Assembly: GCA_900404475.1 (NCBI GenBank)
Contig: OUQQ01000077.1
Coordinates: forward strand, 1-48,071
Length of the DNA stretch: 48,071 nucleotides
DNA from: Spongospora subterranea
Lineage: Eukaryota; Endomyxa; Phytomyxea; Plasmodiophorida; Plasmodiophoridae
Direction of reading: 5' to 3'
Translations under genes and position numbers: made by a program
Shown here: positions 48,046 to 48,071 of the stretch, piece by piece
How the letters are laid out: each line of letters opens with the position of its first letter
Position numbering within the stretch: position 1 is the stretch's first letter
The notes under the pieces: model-generated
What the model saw: the letters and a program-made list of their open reading frames with translations, nothing else
Told to the model about the DNA's origin: nothing
Databases searched by the model: none

Positions 48046-48071
48046 TACAACGCACCATACTGGAGATGCGG

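Noticed and set aside
1..48071. CRISPR arrays, bacterial operons or ribosome binding sites
   Set aside because: The window is clearly eukaryotic, with spliced genes; the tandem repeats lack regular unique spacers.

Overview
The window is nuclear DNA of a eukaryote. It has spliceosomal introns (mostly about 50-110 nt, GT-AG) and a conserved housekeeping set: UPF1, PRL1/PLRG1, LSM1, a proteasome alpha subunit, a CENP-A-like H3, ornithine aminotransferase, mitochondrial ATP synthase subunit b and NFU1. The aminotransferase lacks an obvious mitochondrial presequence and its best start resembles the short cytosolic fungal form. With the compact introns and the form of ATP synthase b, this points to an opisthokont, most likely an early-diverging, intron-rich fungus. 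The phylum is a guess. Exon boundaries were set by hand from splice sites, reading phase and protein alignment from memory. Every multi-exon model closes in frame.

Layout. 1-3700: no convincing gene, an 18-bp tandem repeat at the edge and one unrecognised open frame. 3.8-14 kb: an accessory region with two secreted Sec14/CRAL-TRIO-like genes (3830-5798 and 12243-13981) flanking a dead third copy (about 10070-11320). Between and inside them lie a 370-bp foldback element, a 31-bp satellite, a GAGTCGACT-rich degenerate repeat, a 522-bp near-identical tandem duplication with a single N at its junction, and two copies of a short mobile element, one of which split the pseudogene and left a 9-bp direct repeat. 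15-16.9 kb (-): ornithine aminotransferase, 8 exons. 20.1-21.8 kb (-): PRL1/PLRG1, 3 exons. 22.6-23.1 kb (+): LSM1, 2 exons. 24.8-25.6 kb (-): ATP synthase b, single exon. 28.2-29.9 kb (+): proteasome alpha-1/PSMA6, then a CENP-A-like histone. 30-30.7 kb (-): a small TPR protein. 31.7-37.2 kb (-): UPF1 in 22 exons, 1025 codons. 40.7-42.0 kb (+): NFU1, 5 exons. 45.1-46.5 kb (-): a probable bZIP factor, 5 exons. The window ends in tandem repeats.

Functionally, the conserved genes cover RNA decay and splicing (UPF1, LSM1, PRL1), proteolysis, centromere identity, mitochondrial energy and iron-sulfur metabolism, and arginine/ornithine catabolism. They do not form a pathway cluster. The most unusual content is the locally duplicated family of Sec14-like proteins. 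They carry signal peptides and a C-terminal extension that in one copy holds about ten hexapeptide repeats. This is a lineage-specific family that is being duplicated, inactivated and invaded by transposable elements.
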